A stretch of 45,026 nt of DNA from an uncultured Clostridia bacterium. GTDB lineage: Bacteria; Bacillota; Clostridia; Oscillospirales; Acutalibacteraceae. The notes below the pieces were generated by a model. That model made no database searches. It saw only the letters and a program-made list of their open reading frames with translations, and was not told the DNA's origin. A program made the position numbers and the translations under genes. The stretch spans positions 1 to 45,026 of the forward strand of contig CANRZD010000006.1 of the NCBI GenBank assembly GCA_947644325.1, in the 5' to 3' direction. Shown piece after piece: positions 1 to 9,077 of this stretch; the stretch's first letter is position 1, and each line of letters begins with the position of its first letter.

Positions 1-1392
1 CGCATCCCCGCCTGGTACTGTGAGGACTGCGGGGAGACCATCGTTTCCGAAAATGACATGGACACCTGCCCCAAGTGCGGCTCAAAGCACCTTAAACAGG
101 ATGAAGACACCCTGGACACCTGGTTCTCCTCGGCTTTGTGGCCCTTCTCCACCCTGGGGTGGCCGGAGGAGACGGAGGAGCTCCAATACTTCTACCCCAC
201 CAACACCCTGGTGACCGCCTACGACATCATCTTCTTCTGGGTGGCCCGCATGATCTTCTCAGGGCTGGAGCACATGGGGGACATCCCCTTCGACACCGTG
301 TTCTTCCACGGCTTGGTAAGGGACGCCCAGGGCCGGAAGATGTCCAAGTCTCTTGGCAACGGCGTGGACCCCGTGCAGGTCATCGACCAGTACGGGGCGG
401 ACACCCTGCGCCTGACCCTCATTTCCGGCAACACCCCCGGCAACGACATGCGCTTCTCTGACGAGAAGGTGGCCGCCAGCCGGAACTTCGCCAACAAGAT
501 ATGGAACGCCGCCCGGTTCATCCGCATGAACATCGACGGGAAAGACGTGCCCTGCGCCCTGCCCGGGGCACTTACCCTGGAGGACAAGTGGATCGTCAGC
601 CGCTTTAACACGGTGGCAAAGGAGGTCACCGAGAACCTGGAGAAGTTCGAAATCGGCATCGCCGTGCAGAAGATATACGATTTCCTGTGGGACGAGTTCT
701 GCGACTGGTATATAGAGCTCGCGAAGCTCCCCATGTCCGGCACAGACGAGGCCGCCGCCCAGGGGGCCCGGCAGGTGCTGGTGTGGGTCATGAGCAATAC
801 CCTGAAGCTCCTGCACCCCTTCATGCCCTTTATTACCGAGGAAATATGGCAGAGCCTGCCCCACGAGGGCGAGGCCCTGATCATAGCCCCCTGGCCCCAG
901 TACGACGAAGCCCTGCGCTTCCCCCAGGCCGAGGAGGAGATGCAGAGCGTAAAGGAGCTCATCACCGCCCTGCGCACCCGCCGCAGCGAAATGAACGTGC
1001 CCCCCTCCAAGAAAGCCCACCTCTACATCGAGACCGGCGCCCCCGCCGCCTTCGAGACGGAGAAGGACGCCATTGCCCGGCTGGCCTACTGCAGCGGGGT
1101 GGAGATTGCGGAGCGCTTTGCAGACATGGAGGGCGCGGTCACCGTGGTGACGGCCGCCTGCCGTGGGCATCTGCCCATGGAGGAGCTGGTGGACAAGGCA
1201 GCCGAGACCGCCCGCCTGACAAAGGAGCTGGAAAGCGCCAAAAAGCAGCTTGACACCGTAAACGCCAAGCTCGAAAACGAGACGTTTATGTCGAAAGCGC
1301 CCCAGAAGGTCATCGACGGCGTGAAACAAAACGGCGAAAAACTGCGGGAAAAGGTGCGCCTTATCGAAGAATCCCTGAAAGCGTTCAGGTGA
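1..1392 (+). CDS. valS: valyl-tRNA synthetase, C-terminal part (5' truncated by window)
   Basis: Frame open from base 1; KMSKS motif in GRKMSKSLGNGVDP, class I aaRS anticodon-binding region and C-terminal coiled coil. Confidence 0.97.
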   Translation, partial: RIPAWYCEDCGETIVSENDMDTCPKCGSKHLKQDEDTLDTWFSSALWPFSTLGWPEETEELQYFYPTNTLVTAYDIIFFWVARMIFSGLEHMGDIPFDTVFFHGLVRDAQGRKMSKSLGNGVDPVQVIDQYGADTLRLTLISGNTPGNDMRFSDEKVAASRNFANKIWNAARFIRMNIDGKDVPCALPGALTLEDKWIVSRFNTVAKEVTENLEKFEIGIAVQKIYDFLWDEFCDWYIELAKLPMSGTDEAAAQGARQVLVWVMSNTLKLLHPFMPFITEEIWQSLPHEGEALIIAPWPQYDEALRFPQAEEEMQSVKELITALRTRRSEMNVPPSKKAHLYIETGAPAAFETEKDAIARLAYCSGVEIAERFADMEGAVTVVTAACRGHLPMEELVDKAAETARLTKELESAKKQLDTVNAKLENETFMSKAPQKVIDGVKQNGEKLREKVRLIEESLKAFR

Positions 1393-1396
1393 GACC

Positions 1397-2689
1397 ATGA
1401 CCTATCAGGAAGCCATAGCGAAAATAGACAGCCGCCTGCTCTTCGGCGTAAAGCCCGGGCTCAAAAACATCACCGAGCTCATGCACCGCCTGGGGGACCC
1501 CCAGGACCAGCTCAAGTTCGTGCACGTGGCCGGCACCAACGGCAAGGGCACCACCTGCACTTTGACCGCCAACGTCCTGCGGCAGGCAGGCTATAGGGTG
1601 GGCCTCTACATCTCCCCCTACGTTCTGGATTTCAGAGAGCGCTTTCAAATCGACGGGGAGATGATCCCGGAGGAGGAGCTCGCCGAAGAAGTGGAGCGCA
1701 TCTGGCCCTCTATAGAAAAAATGGACGAGCTGGACCAGTACATCACCGAATTCGAGTGCATCACCGCCCTGGCCTTTGACTGGTTCGCCCGGAAGAAGTG
1801 CGACATCGTGGTGCTGGAGGTGGGCCTTGGGGGCATCACTGACGCCACCAACGTCATAAAGACCCCGGAGGCCGCCGCCATCACCTCCATCTCCCTGGAC
1901 CACACCGCGTACCTGGGGGACACCCTGGAGAAGATCACCAGGGAGAAGGCCGGCATCATCAAGCCCCAGGGCCCCGTGGCCCTGTACCCGGAGCAGGCCC
2001 CCGGCGTGACCGAACAAATAAAAGCCGTGTGCCGGGAAAAAGCCGCTGCGCTCTCTATCCCGGACATGAGCCGCATAGAAACGAAAGCCGCAAGCATTTT
2101 CGGCACCGATTTCACAGCCGACGGCCTTACGCTCCACACCCCCTTCTTAGGCGCACATCAGGTGAAAAATGCCGCCACCGTGCTGGAAATCATCAAAATT
2201 CTGCGTGCCCAGGGCTTCTCCATCTCCGACGAGGCCCTGAAAGTGGGCTTTGAGAGCGCCTTCATCCCCGCCAGAATGGAAATCATCACCCAGCGCCCCC
2301 TGTGCCTCTTGGACGGCGGCCATAACCCCGGCTGCGCCCAGGCCCTGCGGCAGGCCCTGGAGCAGTTCGTGCCCCAGCGGAAGGTGGCGGTCATGGGCAT
2401 CATGGCGGATAAGGACAGCGCCAAATATTTAGGGGCCGTGGGCCCGCTCTTTGACAAGCTGGTCACCGTGACCCCCAACTGGGGCCGGGCCCTGCCCGCC
2501 AAAGACCTGGCGGAAAAAGCCAGGCCCTTCTGCCCAAATGTTTACGCCGCCGAGACCTGCGGCGAAGCCATAGCCGCCGCCATGAAGGACATGACCGGGG
2601 AAGACGCCCTCATCGTCTGCGGCTCTTTTTATCTGGCCAGCGAGATACGCGATATGCTCAAAGGCAAGCTCGAGAATTTACGCGCCTGA
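1397..2689 (+). CDS. folC: folylpolyglutamate synthase / dihydrofolate synthase
   Basis: Mur-ligase-like P-loop HVAGTNGKGTTC, GLYISPYVLDFRERFQ, LDGGHNPG motifs. Confidence 0.95.
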   Translation: MTYQEAIAKIDSRLLFGVKPGLKNITELMHRLGDPQDQLKFVHVAGTNGKGTTCTLTANVLRQAGYRVGLYISPYVLDFRERFQIDGEMIPEEELAEEVERIWPSIEKMDELDQYITEFECITALAFDWFARKKCDIVVLEVGLGGITDATNVIKTPEAAAITSISLDHTAYLGDTLEKITREKAGIIKPQGPVALYPEQAPGVTEQIKAVCREKAAALSIPDMSRIETKAASIFGTDFTADGLTLHTPFLGAHQVKNAATVLEIIKILRAQGFSISDEALKVGFESAFIPARMEIITQRPLCLLDGGHNPGCAQALRQALEQFVPQRKVAVMGIMADKDSAKYLGAVGPLFDKLVTVTPNWGRALPAKDLAEKARPFCPNVYAAETCGEAIAAAMKDMTGEDALIVCGSFYLASEIRDMLKGKLENLRA

Positions 2690-2731
2690 CACCCTTCCCC
2701 AAAAACCGCAAAAAACTTTTGCTACAATGCT

Positions 2732-2766
2732 CTTGCAGGATGCTTCCTGCAAGGGCTTTTTATTTT
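2732..2766 (+). terminator. Rho-independent terminator or attenuator between folC and spoIIAA
   Basis: Perfect 9-bp stem CTTGCAGGA-TGCT-TCCTGCAAG followed by GGCTTTTTATTTT. Confidence 0.75.
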
Positions 2767-2800
2767 GGCAGATGTGAAAATACCGAAAGGAATGAAAAAT

Positions 2801-3118
2801 ATGAACGTACAACTGAGCTATAAAGAAGGCGTGCTGACGGCCAAGCTCTTTGGGGAGATCGACCACCACAGTGCCAAGGAGATGCGGGAGACCATCGACG
2901 ACACGGCCCAGAAGCTGAAGCCCTACTGCCTGCGCCTGGATTTCACCGGCGTGCCCTTTATGGACAGCTCCGGCATCGGGCTGATACTGGGCAGGGTGCG
3001 CATGTGTGGGTTCTGGCGGGGGCACGTGGTGCTGTGCGGCCTTTCCCAGAACCTCAACAAAATGGTAGAGCTCTCCGGCATCGCCGGGGTGGCGGCCATC
3101 GAAAGGAGGGCCGGGTGA
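2801..3118 (+). CDS. spoIIAA: anti-sigma F factor antagonist (STAS domain)
   Basis: STAS protein with FMDSSGIGLILGR phosphorylation-site motif; next to SpoIIAB and SigF. ATG 2801 chosen for spacing to GAAAGGA. Confidence 0.9.
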   Translation: MNVQLSYKEGVLTAKLFGEIDHHSAKEMRETIDDTAQKLKPYCLRLDFTGVPFMDSSGIGLILGRVRMCGFWRGHVVLCGLSQNLNKMVELSGIAGVAAIERRAG

Positions 3119-3549
3119 TGAAGGCGCTCAACCAGGCACAGGTGTGCTTTTCCTCCAACTCTGTAAACGAAAGCTTCGGCCGGGCGGCGGTGGCGGCCTT
3201 TCTCTCCCAGCTGGACCCCACGGTGGCCGATTTGACCGACATGAAGACCGCCGTGTCCGAGGCGGTCACCAACGCCATTGTGCACGGCTACAAGGACCGC
3301 ATGGGCACCGTGTACATAACCATCAAGATCTTCGAAAACGGCAAGGCCGTGGTGCGTGTGCGGGACAAGGGCTGCGGCATCCCGGACATTGAGCAGGCCA
3401 TGGAGCCCCTTTTCACCACCGGGGGCGAGGAGCGGGCGGGCCTGGGCTTCGCGGTGATGCAGAGCTTCTGCGACAGTGTGCGGGTGACCTCTGCCGTGGG
3501 CCGGGGCACCAGCGTGACCCTTACAAAGCACTTTGGCCGCAAGGAGTGA
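3118..3549 (+). CDS. spoIIAB: anti-sigma F factor (GHKL kinase)
   Basis: N-box SEAVTNAIVHGY, G1 RDKGCGIPD, G2 GLGFAVM; TGATG overlap with spoIIAA. Confidence 0.92.
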   Translation: MKALNQAQVCFSSNSVNESFGRAAVAAFLSQLDPTVADLTDMKTAVSEAVTNAIVHGYKDRMGTVYITIKIFENGKAVVRVRDKGCGIPDIEQAMEPLFTTGGEERAGLGFAVMQSFCDSVRVTSAVGRGTSVTLTKHFGRKE

Positions 3550-3559
3550 GGCCCCGGCC

Positions 3560-4222
3560 ATGCCCCACGGGCCGCCCCCCGGGGGACAGGCGGTAGAGGA
3601 CAACCTGGGCCTTGCGCACCTGTGCGCCCGGCGCTTTATGGGCCGGGGCGTCGAGTATGAAGACCTGTTCCAGGCGGCGTGCCTGGGGCTCATAAAGGCT
3701 GCGGAGAACTTTGACCCACAGCGCGGCGTGCGCTTTTCCACCTACGCCGTGCCCGTTATCTTAGGGGAGGTGCGCAGGCTTTTCCGGGACGGCGGGGCCA
3801 TGCGGGTGTCCCGGGGCCTGCGGGAGCTGGGGAAGAAGGCCCAGCAGCTTTCCCAGCAGCTGCAGAACGACCGGGGCCAGAGCCCCAGCCTGGGGGAGCT
3901 CTCGGAAAAGCTGGGGGTCACCCCCGAAAAGGCCGCCCTGGCCCTGGGGGCCTGCCGGGCCCCGGTGTCCCTGACAAGCGGGGAGGAGGGCGAGCAGCTG
4001 GAGATCCCCGTGGAGGCCCCCGAGGAGCGCATGACAGAGCACCTGACCCTGCGGGCCATCCTGGAGAGTATGGAGGAGCGGGACCAGAAGCTCATCGCCT
4101 GCCGCTACTACCAGGGCAAGACCCAGACGGAGACCGCCCGCATCCTGGGCATGACCCAGGTGCAGGTGAGCCGCAGGGAAAAAAAGCTTCTGCAGTATAT
4201 GCGGCAGATGTTCGACGGATGA
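3560..4222 (+). CDS. sigF: RNA polymerase sporulation sigma factor SigF
   Basis: Sigma-70 region 2 (YEDLFQAACLGLIKAAENFDPQRGVRFSTYAVPVILGEVRR) and region 4 (TQTETARILGMTQVQVSRREKKLL); spoIIA gene order. Confidence 0.9.
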   Translation: MPHGPPPGGQAVEDNLGLAHLCARRFMGRGVEYEDLFQAACLGLIKAAENFDPQRGVRFSTYAVPVILGEVRRLFRDGGAMRVSRGLRELGKKAQQLSQQLQNDRGQSPSLGELSEKLGVTPEKAALALGACRAPVSLTSGEEGEQLEIPVEAPEERMTEHLTLRAILESMEERDQKLIACRYYQGKTQTETARILGMTQVQVSRREKKLLQYMRQMFDG

Positions 4223-4233
4223 GAATTTCCCCC

Positions 4234-4262
4234 TTGACAAGCCTTAAAGCTTATGGTATAGT
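4234..4262 (+). promoter_or_regulatory. Sigma-A-type promoter for rplJ-rplL
   Basis: TTGACA (4234-4239), 17-bp spacer, TATAGT (4257-4262). Confidence 0.8.
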
Positions 4263-4271
4263 ATAGAAGCT

Positions 4272-4425
4272 GTCCAGACCAAAGACAGCAGGTACAGCAA
4301 AAAGCGCTGTGTAAACGGACTGTGACCGGCCTGCCGAGGGAAAGATGAGCGCCTGAAAGATCGTCTGTGATTTTTTATGAGCGTTTTTGCGCCTTTCCGC
4401 GGTTTTCCCGGGAAGGCGCTTTTTT
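4272..4425 (+). ncRNA. Ribosomal protein L10 leader (cis-regulatory), including terminator-like hairpin 4389-4425
   Basis: Located between promoter and rplJ; contains AAAGACAGCAGGTAC...GGCCTGCCGAGGGAAAG, typical of Bacillota L10 leaders, then GCGCCTTTCC..GGAAGGCGCTTTTTT. Confidence 0.8.
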
Positions 4426-4459
4426 GTACCTTCAACACGCAAACCGGAGGTGAAACGAA

Positions 4460-4990
4460 TTGCCCAGCGAGAAAATTTTGGAACAGAAGCAGCAGCAGGT
4501 GGCGGCCCTCAAGGAGGCCTTCCAGAAGGCCAACGTGGGCGTGCTGGTGAACTACAGCGGCATCACGGTGGAAAAGGACACGAAGCTGCGCCGTCAGCTG
4601 CGGGAGGCCGGCTGTGAGTACAAGGTGGTAAAGAACACCCTGCTCTCCCGGGCCTTCAAGGACGCCGGGATCGAGGGGCTGGACGAGTGCTTGAACGGCA
4701 CCACCGCCATCGCCTACAGCGAGAACGGCTACACCGAGGCGCCGAAGATCCTTTCTGACTACGCCAAGGACAACGAGAGCTTTACAGTGAAGGCCGGCTT
4801 TATTGACGGCGACGCTGTGGACAGCGCCAGCATCGAAGCCCTCGCCAAGCTCCCCCCCAAGGAGGTCCTGGTGGCCCAGGTACTGGGCGCCCTCAACGGC
4901 CCCATCCAGGGCTTCGCCAACGTGCTTTCCGGCACTATGCGCGGCCTGGTCATCGCACTCAATGCCATCGCGGAAAAGCAGGGCGCGTAA
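4460..4990 (+). CDS. rplJ: 50S ribosomal protein L10
   Basis: MPSEKILEQKQQQVAALKEAFQKANVGVLVNYSGITV..., TTG start, followed by L7/L12. Confidence 0.97.
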   Translation: MPSEKILEQKQQQVAALKEAFQKANVGVLVNYSGITVEKDTKLRRQLREAGCEYKVVKNTLLSRAFKDAGIEGLDECLNGTTAIAYSENGYTEAPKILSDYAKDNESFTVKAGFIDGDAVDSASIEALAKLPPKEVLVAQVLGALNGPIQGFANVLSGTMRGLVIALNAIAEKQGA

Positions 4991-5038
4991 ACGCCCCTAA
5001 GACACTGAAAAATTTGAATGTAACGGAGGTTTTTAACC

Positions 5039-5416
5039 ATGTCTGAGAAAGTAACCAACCTGATTGAAGAAGTAAAGGCCCTTACCGTCCTGGAGCTCTC
5101 TGAGCTCGTAAAGGCCCTGGAGGAAGAGTTCGGCGTATCCGCCGCCGCCCCCGCCGCTGTGGCCGTGGCCGCTCCCGCTGCCGCCGCCCCCGCCGCCGAG
5201 GAGAAGACCGAGTTTGACGTCATCCTGAAGTCCGCTGGCGCCAACAAGATCAACGTCATCAAGATCGTCAAGGAAGTCACCGGCTTAGGGCTCAAGGAAG
5301 CCAAGGCTCTGGTTGACGAGGCCCCGAAGCCCGTGAAGGAAGGCGCCTCCAAGGACGACGCCGAGGCCCTGAAGGCCAAGCTGACCGAGGCTGGCGCCGA
5401 GGTCGAGCTGAAGTAA
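5039..5416 (+). CDS. rplL: 50S ribosomal protein L7/L12
   Basis: Ala/Pro hinge and C-terminal [48 protein letters not shown]. Confidence 0.98.
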   Translation: MSEKVTNLIEEVKALTVLELSELVKALEEEFGVSAAAPAAVAVAAPAAAAPAAEEKTEFDVILKSAGANKINVIKIVKEVTGLGLKEAKALVDEAPKPVKEGASKDDAEALKAKLTEAGAEVELK

Positions 5417-5429
5417 GTTTCATCTCCGA

Positions 5430-5470
5430 AAAAAGGACCGGCAGGGTTTTGCCCCGCCGGCCTTTTTATT
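5430..5470. terminator. Terminator between convergent rplL and GNAT gene
   Basis: AAAAAAGGACCGGCAGGGTTTTGCCCCGCCGGCCTTTTTATTTT. Confidence 0.75.
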
Positions 5471-6311
5471 TTGAGAGCTTATACTCATAGCAGTTTTCCA
5501 CGATCTCAAACCCGATCTTCTTATATACCCGGTTGGAGATGGGGTTCTTCTTCTCCACAAACAGCGTGCAGTAGTCCTTGCCCTCCGCCAGCTTTTCTTT
5601 GCACAGGGCGGCCACCGTGTTCTGGCAGTAGCCCTGGCCCCGGTGGGCCGGGAGGGTGTACACCGCTGCCACCGCCGCCCCGCACTCCATGGGCCGGACA
5701 ACCCCGGCCATGGACACCAGCTCCCCGTCAGGCCGCTCCCACAGGTAGATCTGCCCATTCTCTATGCGGGGCAGCCAGCGCTCCTCATGATCCTCGGGCT
5801 TCGTGTCCTCATCGTGGATGTCCTTGAGAAAGCCGCACACGCCGTTTAGCACAAAGTCCCTGTCCGCTAAGGTGGCCTTGCGCATGCGCCCCGGCGCTTT
5901 GGGAGGGTCAATGACTTCCCGCAGCACCATCACGTCCATGGCCCCCCACAGCTTGAATTCCCCGCCGTAGGCTTCCATAAAGGCGTCGGCCAGGTCCTTC
6001 CGGGCGGTGACGCCGTTTACGGCTATGTTCTCCTGTTTCAGATACCGTGCAAGGTCCGCCGCGGCCTGTATAGAGGCTTCCATGCCCACCGGCGCGTTCA
6101 GGCAGATGTTCCAGGGGGCGGTGTCGCCAAAGAGCAGGCACATGGCCCCCGCCTCCTCGTACCGGCCAAAGAGCAGGCCGGGGCGGCACTTTTCCTGGGC
6201 GTGGGTGATGCAGTTTCCCAGGTTCAGCTGGCACACGGCCTCGTTTTCCCGCAGGAAATCCCTGTTTTCACGAAGGAAATCCCCCGGCGTTTCATAGAGC
6301 TTGCGATTCAT
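5466..6311 (-). CDS. GNAT family N-acetyltransferase
   Basis: C-terminal GNAT fold motif AAVAAVYTLPAHRGQGYCQNTVAALCKEKLAEG; ATG at 6311 (MNRKLYETPGDF). Confidence 0.8.
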   Translation of the reverse strand: MNRKLYETPGDFLRENRDFLRENEAVCQLNLGNCITHAQEKCRPGLLFGRYEEAGAMCLLFGDTAPWNICLNAPVGMEASIQAAADLARYLKQENIAVNGVTARKDLADAFMEAYGGEFKLWGAMDVMVLREVIDPPKAPGRMRKATLADRDFVLNGVCGFLKDIHDEDTKPEDHEERWLPRIENGQIYLWERPDGELVSMAGVVRPMECGAAVAAVYTLPAHRGQGYCQNTVAALCKEKLAEGKDYCTLFVEKKNPISNRVYKKIGFEIVENCYEYKLSK

Positions 6312-6367
6312 TTTCGGTCCCTCCTTTTTGGGTATTTCGCCTATTGTAGCACACCCAAAAGGGAATG

Positions 6368-7753
6368 TCAACCAATGAGCATCCGCCCCTCGGGCAGGAT
6401 GGAGCTGTCCCGCTTCTTCTGCCGCATGAGGATGGAAAGCCCGAAGGACAGGGGCCCTACCCGGCCGATGAACATGGTCACGCAGAGGATAAGGCGGGAG
6501 ATCGTATCCAGCCGCGGCGTCAGGCTGGCGCTGAGGCCCGCCGTGCCAAAGGCCGAGGCCGCCTCGTACAGCACGTCGATAAAGGGCACAGCAGGGTTCA
6601 GGGCGCTGATGATGCCCGCGTCTATGAGGGTCACCCCCATGCCCAGGGCCACCACGGTCATGGCCTTGAAGACCACCCCGGTGGGGAAGCGGTGGCGCAG
6701 AAGGATGGCTTCCTCCTGGCCCCGGATGGTGCACACCAGGGTGGTGATGAGCACGGCAACCGTGCTCACCTTCACGCCCCCGGCCGTAGAGCCCGGGCAC
6801 CCGCCGATGAACATGAGCCCCACGGACATGGCCTTGGAGAAGTCCCGGGTGGCCCCTATGTCCACCGAGGCAAAGCCCGCCGTGCGGGTGTTCACCGACT
6901 GGAACAGGGAGGCGATGAGCTTTTCGAACAGATTCAGGTCCTTCATGGTGTTCGCGTACTCGCTGATAAAGAACACCAGCGTACCCGCCCCCAGCAGCAG
7001 AAGCGTGCCCCGCAGGCACACCTGGGTGTGGAAGTTGAGCCGCTCCCGGTTCTTCCGCCGGAAGGTGGGGGAGATTTTGCACCGGTAAATGTCATGTACC
7101 ACCACAAAGCCCAGGCCCCCTATGGCAATGAGCAGGCTTATGGTAAGGCTCACCAAAGGGTCCCCCGCAAAGGCCGTCAGGCTCACGTTGCCCGGCACGA
7201 AGCCCAGAATGTCAAACCCCGCGTTGCAGTAGGCGGATATGGAAACGAACACCGAGGGCCATATGCCCCGCACCCCGTACTCCGGCACAAAGCGCAGCAT
7301 TAAAAGCCCCGCCCCCAAAGCCTCACACAGGAAGGTAAAGCCCAGCATCAGCTTCAAGAGGGGCACGATCTCCTGCATGTCCCCGCCAGAGGCCTCCTTC
7401 GCCAGCACCAGCTCCCGAATGCCTAGGCGCTTGTGTATCAGGAGGGAAAACCCGATGGCAAAGGTAGAGAGCCCCAGCCCGCCAATCTGGATGAGCACCA
7501 GTATCACAGCTTGCCCGAAAACGCTCCAATGGCGGGTGGTGTCCACCACGCTCAGGCCTGTGACGCAGGTGGAGGAGGTGGCGGTAAAGAGGGCGTCCAA
7601 AGGGTGGGTGAAGGCCCCCGCGGAGGAAGACAGGGGCAGCGTCAAAAGAAGGGCGCCCGTGAGGATCACCAGCACGAAGCTGCCTACAATGAGCCGCACA
7701 GGCGGGGCGGCCCTGCGCTGGGTTTTGGGTTTTGTCTTTGCTGCTATGGGCAC
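6368..7753 (-). CDS. TrkH/KtrB family potassium uptake channel subunit
   Basis: Repeated selectivity-filter loops (TATSSTCVTGLSV, SAYCNAGFD, SVNTRTAGF, SAFGTAGLS) and multiple TM segments. Confidence 0.92.
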   Translation of the reverse strand: MPIAAKTKPKTQRRAAPPVRLIVGSFVLVILTGALLLTLPLSSSAGAFTHPLDALFTATSSTCVTGLSVVDTTRHWSVFGQAVILVLIQIGGLGLSTFAIGFSLLIHKRLGIRELVLAKEASGGDMQEIVPLLKLMLGFTFLCEALGAGLLMLRFVPEYGVRGIWPSVFVSISAYCNAGFDILGFVPGNVSLTAFAGDPLVSLTISLLIAIGGLGFVVVHDIYRCKISPTFRRKNRERLNFHTQVCLRGTLLLLGAGTLVFFISEYANTMKDLNLFEKLIASLFQSVNTRTAGFASVDIGATRDFSKAMSVGLMFIGGCPGSTAGGVKVSTVAVLITTLVCTIRGQEEAILLRHRFPTGVVFKAMTVVALGMGVTLIDAGIISALNPAVPFIDVLYEAASAFGTAGLSASLTPRLDTISRLILCVTMFIGRVGPLSFGLSILMRQKKRDSSILPEGRMLIG

Positions 7754-7784
7754 GGGAAGCCCTCCTTCTGTTTCATTTATAAAG

Positions 7785-8321
7785 TCAGCCCAGCGCCCGC
7801 CGGGCCCCGGGGGTCTTCTGCAGGGCGATCATCAGCGGATAGCCCAGGGCTGCGCAGACTACAAGCTCCCCTAAGCCCACCGACAGGGCCCCGGCCCCGA
7901 AGGCCGCCGGGGAGAAGCTGCCCCAGGCGAAGGCCCCGCTCTCTGACAGGCAGGAGACCTCCAATCCCACGATCACGGCGTTAAAGAGCACCGGGGGCAG
8001 GGGGGCCAGAATGGGGATATCCTTCACCCGCACGCCGGAGAGGGCCCGGGTGGAAAGAGCCGCCAGAAGGGTGGCGCAGGTGCCGAACACCCAGTCTACA
8101 ATACCCAAGGGGCTTGCGAGGTTCGACAAAAAGCAACCGATCGCCAGCCCCGGCACGGCGGCGGGGGTGAAGGCCGGCAGCACGGTCAGCGCCTCTGAAA
8201 AGCGGAACTGGATGGGGCCGAAGGCCAGGTTCAGGCTGGCGGCGGCGTAGGTCAGCACCGTGTACAGGGCGCATATGACCGCCCCCTGGGCTAAAAAGCG
8301 GGTCTTTTGGGTCATTTTCAT
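7785..8321 (-). CDS. queT: QueT-family transporter (predicted queuosine precursor uptake)
   Basis: ALYTVLTYAAASLNLAFGPIQFRFSEALTVLPAFTPAAVPGLAIGCFLSNL is characteristic of the QueT family. Confidence 0.85.
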   Translation of the reverse strand: MKMTQKTRFLAQGAVICALYTVLTYAAASLNLAFGPIQFRFSEALTVLPAFTPAAVPGLAIGCFLSNLASPLGIVDWVFGTCATLLAALSTRALSGVRVKDIPILAPLPPVLFNAVIVGLEVSCLSESGAFAWGSFSPAAFGAGALSVGLGELVVCAALGYPLMIALQKTPGARRALG

Positions 8322-8376
8322 TTGATTTTCTTCCTTTCTTTCCGCGGGCCGGGGCCCGAAGAAGTTGGCCGCGCCC

Positions 8377-8415
8377 GCTAGTTTTGTTTAAGGTCAGGAT
8401 CTCCCGACTGACCAG
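8377..8415 (-). promoter_or_regulatory. Candidate preQ1-I-like riboswitch aptamer upstream of queT
   Basis: On - strand: GGTCAG-TCGGGAGATC-CTGACC-TTAAACAAAACTAGC: 6-bp stem, 10-nt loop ending in C, A-rich tail; 56 nt upstream of a QueT-family gene. Confidence 0.5.
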
Positions 8416-8550
8416 GGCCCCGAAAAGCCGGGACCCCGTGCATAAGAGTACTCCTTTTGCGGGGAAAAAGCAAGGGGTTTGGGATTTTTTGTTTCCTTTT
8501 CCCCACGCCCCGTGCTATAATATATAGAAAAGAGGGGGCGCGGCAGAGAT

Positions 8551-9012
8551 ATGTTTGAAGAAAAATACCGGGAATTCCTGCTGGAATTCGGGCAGGGCAG
8601 AAAGATGGTGCTTTCCACATCGGAAAGCGGCCGGGTGTCCTCCCGGATGATGAGCATCGTTCAAATAGGCGGCGTGTTCTGTTTCCAGACGGACCGGACC
8701 ATGGACAAGGCCCGCCAGCTGAAGGGCAACCCCCGGGCGGCCCTCTGCATCGATAACATCCAGATAGAAGGGGTCTGCCGGGAAGCGGGCCCCCCGGCAG
8801 GCTGCGAGGCCTTTTGCCGGGCCTATAAAGAATGCTTCCCCAGTTCTTTTGCGGCGTACACTTTTTTAGAGGACGAGCGGCTGTTTGAGCTCAGGCCCCT
8901 GCTCATCAAGAGGTGGGTCTATATAGACAAGCGCCCCTATACGGAGGCCTTCGATATGGCTGCGGGGGAGTATGGCCTGCGCCCCTACCGGCCAGAGGTA
9001 TTTTCTGTTTGA
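8551..9012 (+). CDS. Pyridoxamine 5'-phosphate oxidase-like (FMN-binding split barrel) protein
   Basis: GRKMVLSTSESGRVSSRMMSIVQIGGVFCFQTDRTMDKARQLKGNPRAALCIDNIQIEG. Confidence 0.75.
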   Translation: MFEEKYREFLLEFGQGRKMVLSTSESGRVSSRMMSIVQIGGVFCFQTDRTMDKARQLKGNPRAALCIDNIQIEGVCREAGPPAGCEAFCRAYKECFPSSFAAYTFLEDERLFELRPLLIKRWVYIDKRPYTEAFDMAAGEYGLRPYRPEVFSV

Positions 9013-9037
9013 CGGCCGCAGAAAGATTTGCTATAAT
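9009..9037 (+). promoter_or_regulatory. Sigma-A-type promoter upstream of dnaJ
   Basis: TTGACG (9009-9014), 17-bp spacer, TATAAT (9032-9037). Confidence 0.75.
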
Positions 9038-9077
9038 AATACAGCGAATATATAATTAAAAAGAAAGGGCGAGCGGC

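Noticed and set aside
259-1398. 379-aa - strand ORF opposite valS
   Set aside because: Shadow ORF; no recognisable domain, valS reading is certain.
5120-5200. GCC/GCT-rich repeat in rplL
   Set aside because: Normal Ala/Pro hinge of ribosomal protein L7/L12.
5466-7082. 538-aa ORF reading the GNAT gene as fused to an upstream segment
   Set aside because: The first ~257 residues are out-of-frame antisense-like sequence overlapping the TrkH gene; true start ATG 6311.
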